From Lumbricus terrestris (Eukaryota; Annelida; Clitellata; Crassiclitellata; Lumbricidae): a stretch of DNA of 64,000 nucleotides. Location of the stretch: assembly GCA_949752735.1 (NCBI GenBank), contig OX457050.1, forward strand, positions 43,035,784 through 43,099,783, in the 5' to 3' direction. The notes under the pieces are model-generated. The model had not been told where the DNA came from. It ran no database searches and was given only the letters and a program-made list of their open reading frames with translations. Shown in pieces: positions 63,310 to 64,000 of the stretch (position 1 is its first letter; each line of letters opens with the position of its first letter). The translations under genes and the position numbers were made by a program.

Positions 63310-63930
63310 AAGACAAAATGAATGATAAGTTACTGGACTGGATGGTGGTTGAAGATTATACGAAACTGAAAGAGGAGGGTCAACACCGGTGTAAAGGTTT
63401 CAAATTACCCCCTCCTAAACATTACCCCCCGGTAACTTGAAACCGGTTTCAGATTACCCCCCGGAAACTAGATTTGCATATATCGTGCATTTATTGCACT
63501 AAAAAATCAGAAAAATCATCCCGCTTCTTGTTTTGGTCTGAAGATTATCATCCCTCATCCCACTTCGTGGTATGTTATCAATTTTTTGATCGAAAAAAAT
63601 AATAGCCTCGAAGCCATTTCTCCATTGTAACTTCAGCGGCGATTAGTATTTTAGTTAGAGATGAAAATATTGAAAACAAACCACGAAGTGGGATGACGGA
63701 TGAAAACCTTACAAAAAACAAGAAGCGGGATGATTTTTCTGATATTTTTAGTGCAATAAATGCGATGATTGATGCAAATTACAGTTTGCAGGGCGGTAAT
63801 GTTTAGGAGGGGGTAATTTGAAACCTTTACACCGGGAGAAGTGGCACCATCGGAAGTTCGAACCTGCCGTGGGGCAGAGAACACGAGGAAGGAAGGAATA
63901 TAACGGGGGAAAGGCTTCTTGGTCTGGAGG
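63310..63930 (+). mobile_element. RTE-like LINE fragment, split by a foldback insertion
   Basis: Plus strand LLDWMVVEDYTKLKEEGQHR before 63389 continues as EKWHHRKFEPAVGQRT after 63831. This matches the end of RTE-type ORFs (LLDW...DYxKLKExAQxREEWR). Confidence 0.75.
63390..63831. mobile_element. Foldback element of a third type, 442 bp
   Basis: Terminal inverted repeats start TGTAAAGGTTTCAAATTACC (63390) and end with the complement (63831). CCGG lies on both sides (63386-63389 and 63832-63835), and removal rejoins the LINE reading frame. The interior has inverted copies of AAAATCATCCCGCTTCTTGT around a spacer, i.e. a different core repeat from the other foldbacks. No coding capacity. Confidence 0.88.
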
Positions 63931-64000
63931 ACTTTCAACTGTAATCTCCTATACTCAACTTTAACTTCGCTCGAACTATTCAATTATCAACTCCAACAAC

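Overview
The window is repeat-rich metazoan nuclear DNA carrying a cluster of C2H2 zinc-finger (ZNF) genes. No bacterial, organellar or conserved housekeeping genes were recognised. A tandem satellite, CR1/L2-, RTE- and Jockey-like LINE pieces, tRNA-derived SINEs, hAT and TA-flanked DNA transposons and long foldback elements are all present. One Ty3/gypsy element has its integrase upstream of the reverse transcriptase. That pol order is known mainly from the Gmr1-like group of deuterostomes (fish, tunicates, lancelets, sea urchins), so an invertebrate deuterostome is the best guess; no species is claimed.

Layout. 1-3035 is a 165-bp satellite with higher-order periodicity. 3036-15300 holds ZNF A (5124-7163, intact, 19 fingers) and ZNF B (10658-11963, frameshifted), both on the minus strand, with foldback elements, SINEs and a SINE split by a foldback insertion. 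15952-20755 is a giant foldback element with a perfect 9-bp target duplication. 20950-27545 is mostly SINE and LINE sequence, with a 2.2-kb TA-flanked element inside one LINE. 27967-30513 has decayed ZNF C (minus) and an orphan ZNF tail (plus). 30514-36800 is mostly non-coding with LINE pieces and one uncharacterised ORF (35877-36413). 38078-39253 is ZNF D (plus, two frameshifts). 39303-43270 is DNA transposon and LINE sequence. 43421-44287 holds two more ZNF tails, the second cut by the LTR of a gypsy element at 44288-50580, which is itself broken by a LINE and a SINE fragment. 50816-51270 is a hAT element and 51292-54319 a second large foldback with a 9-bp duplication. 55051-56982 is ZNF F (plus, 22 fingers, intact, different family). 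59475-62404 is ZNF E (minus), broken by a LINE and a 2-bp slip. 62820-64000 contains a foldback arm and a LINE with a third type of foldback inserted in it.

How the parts relate. ZNFs A-E belong to one locally duplicated family. They share near-identical fingers, upstream non-coding DNA, and a C-terminal atypical finger followed by a short acidic tail (CGIC, then HC and H about 12 residues later, then SPPDDL). That tail occurs at seven places, several detached from any fingers. The foldback elements share an internal core repeat (reading AT-CCAGCTTC or its complement) but have several different terminal cassettes, and three of them sit between perfect 9-bp duplications. This looks like rapid birth and death of DNA-binding genes in a transposon-dense neighbourhood; any functional link between fingers and repeats is inference only.
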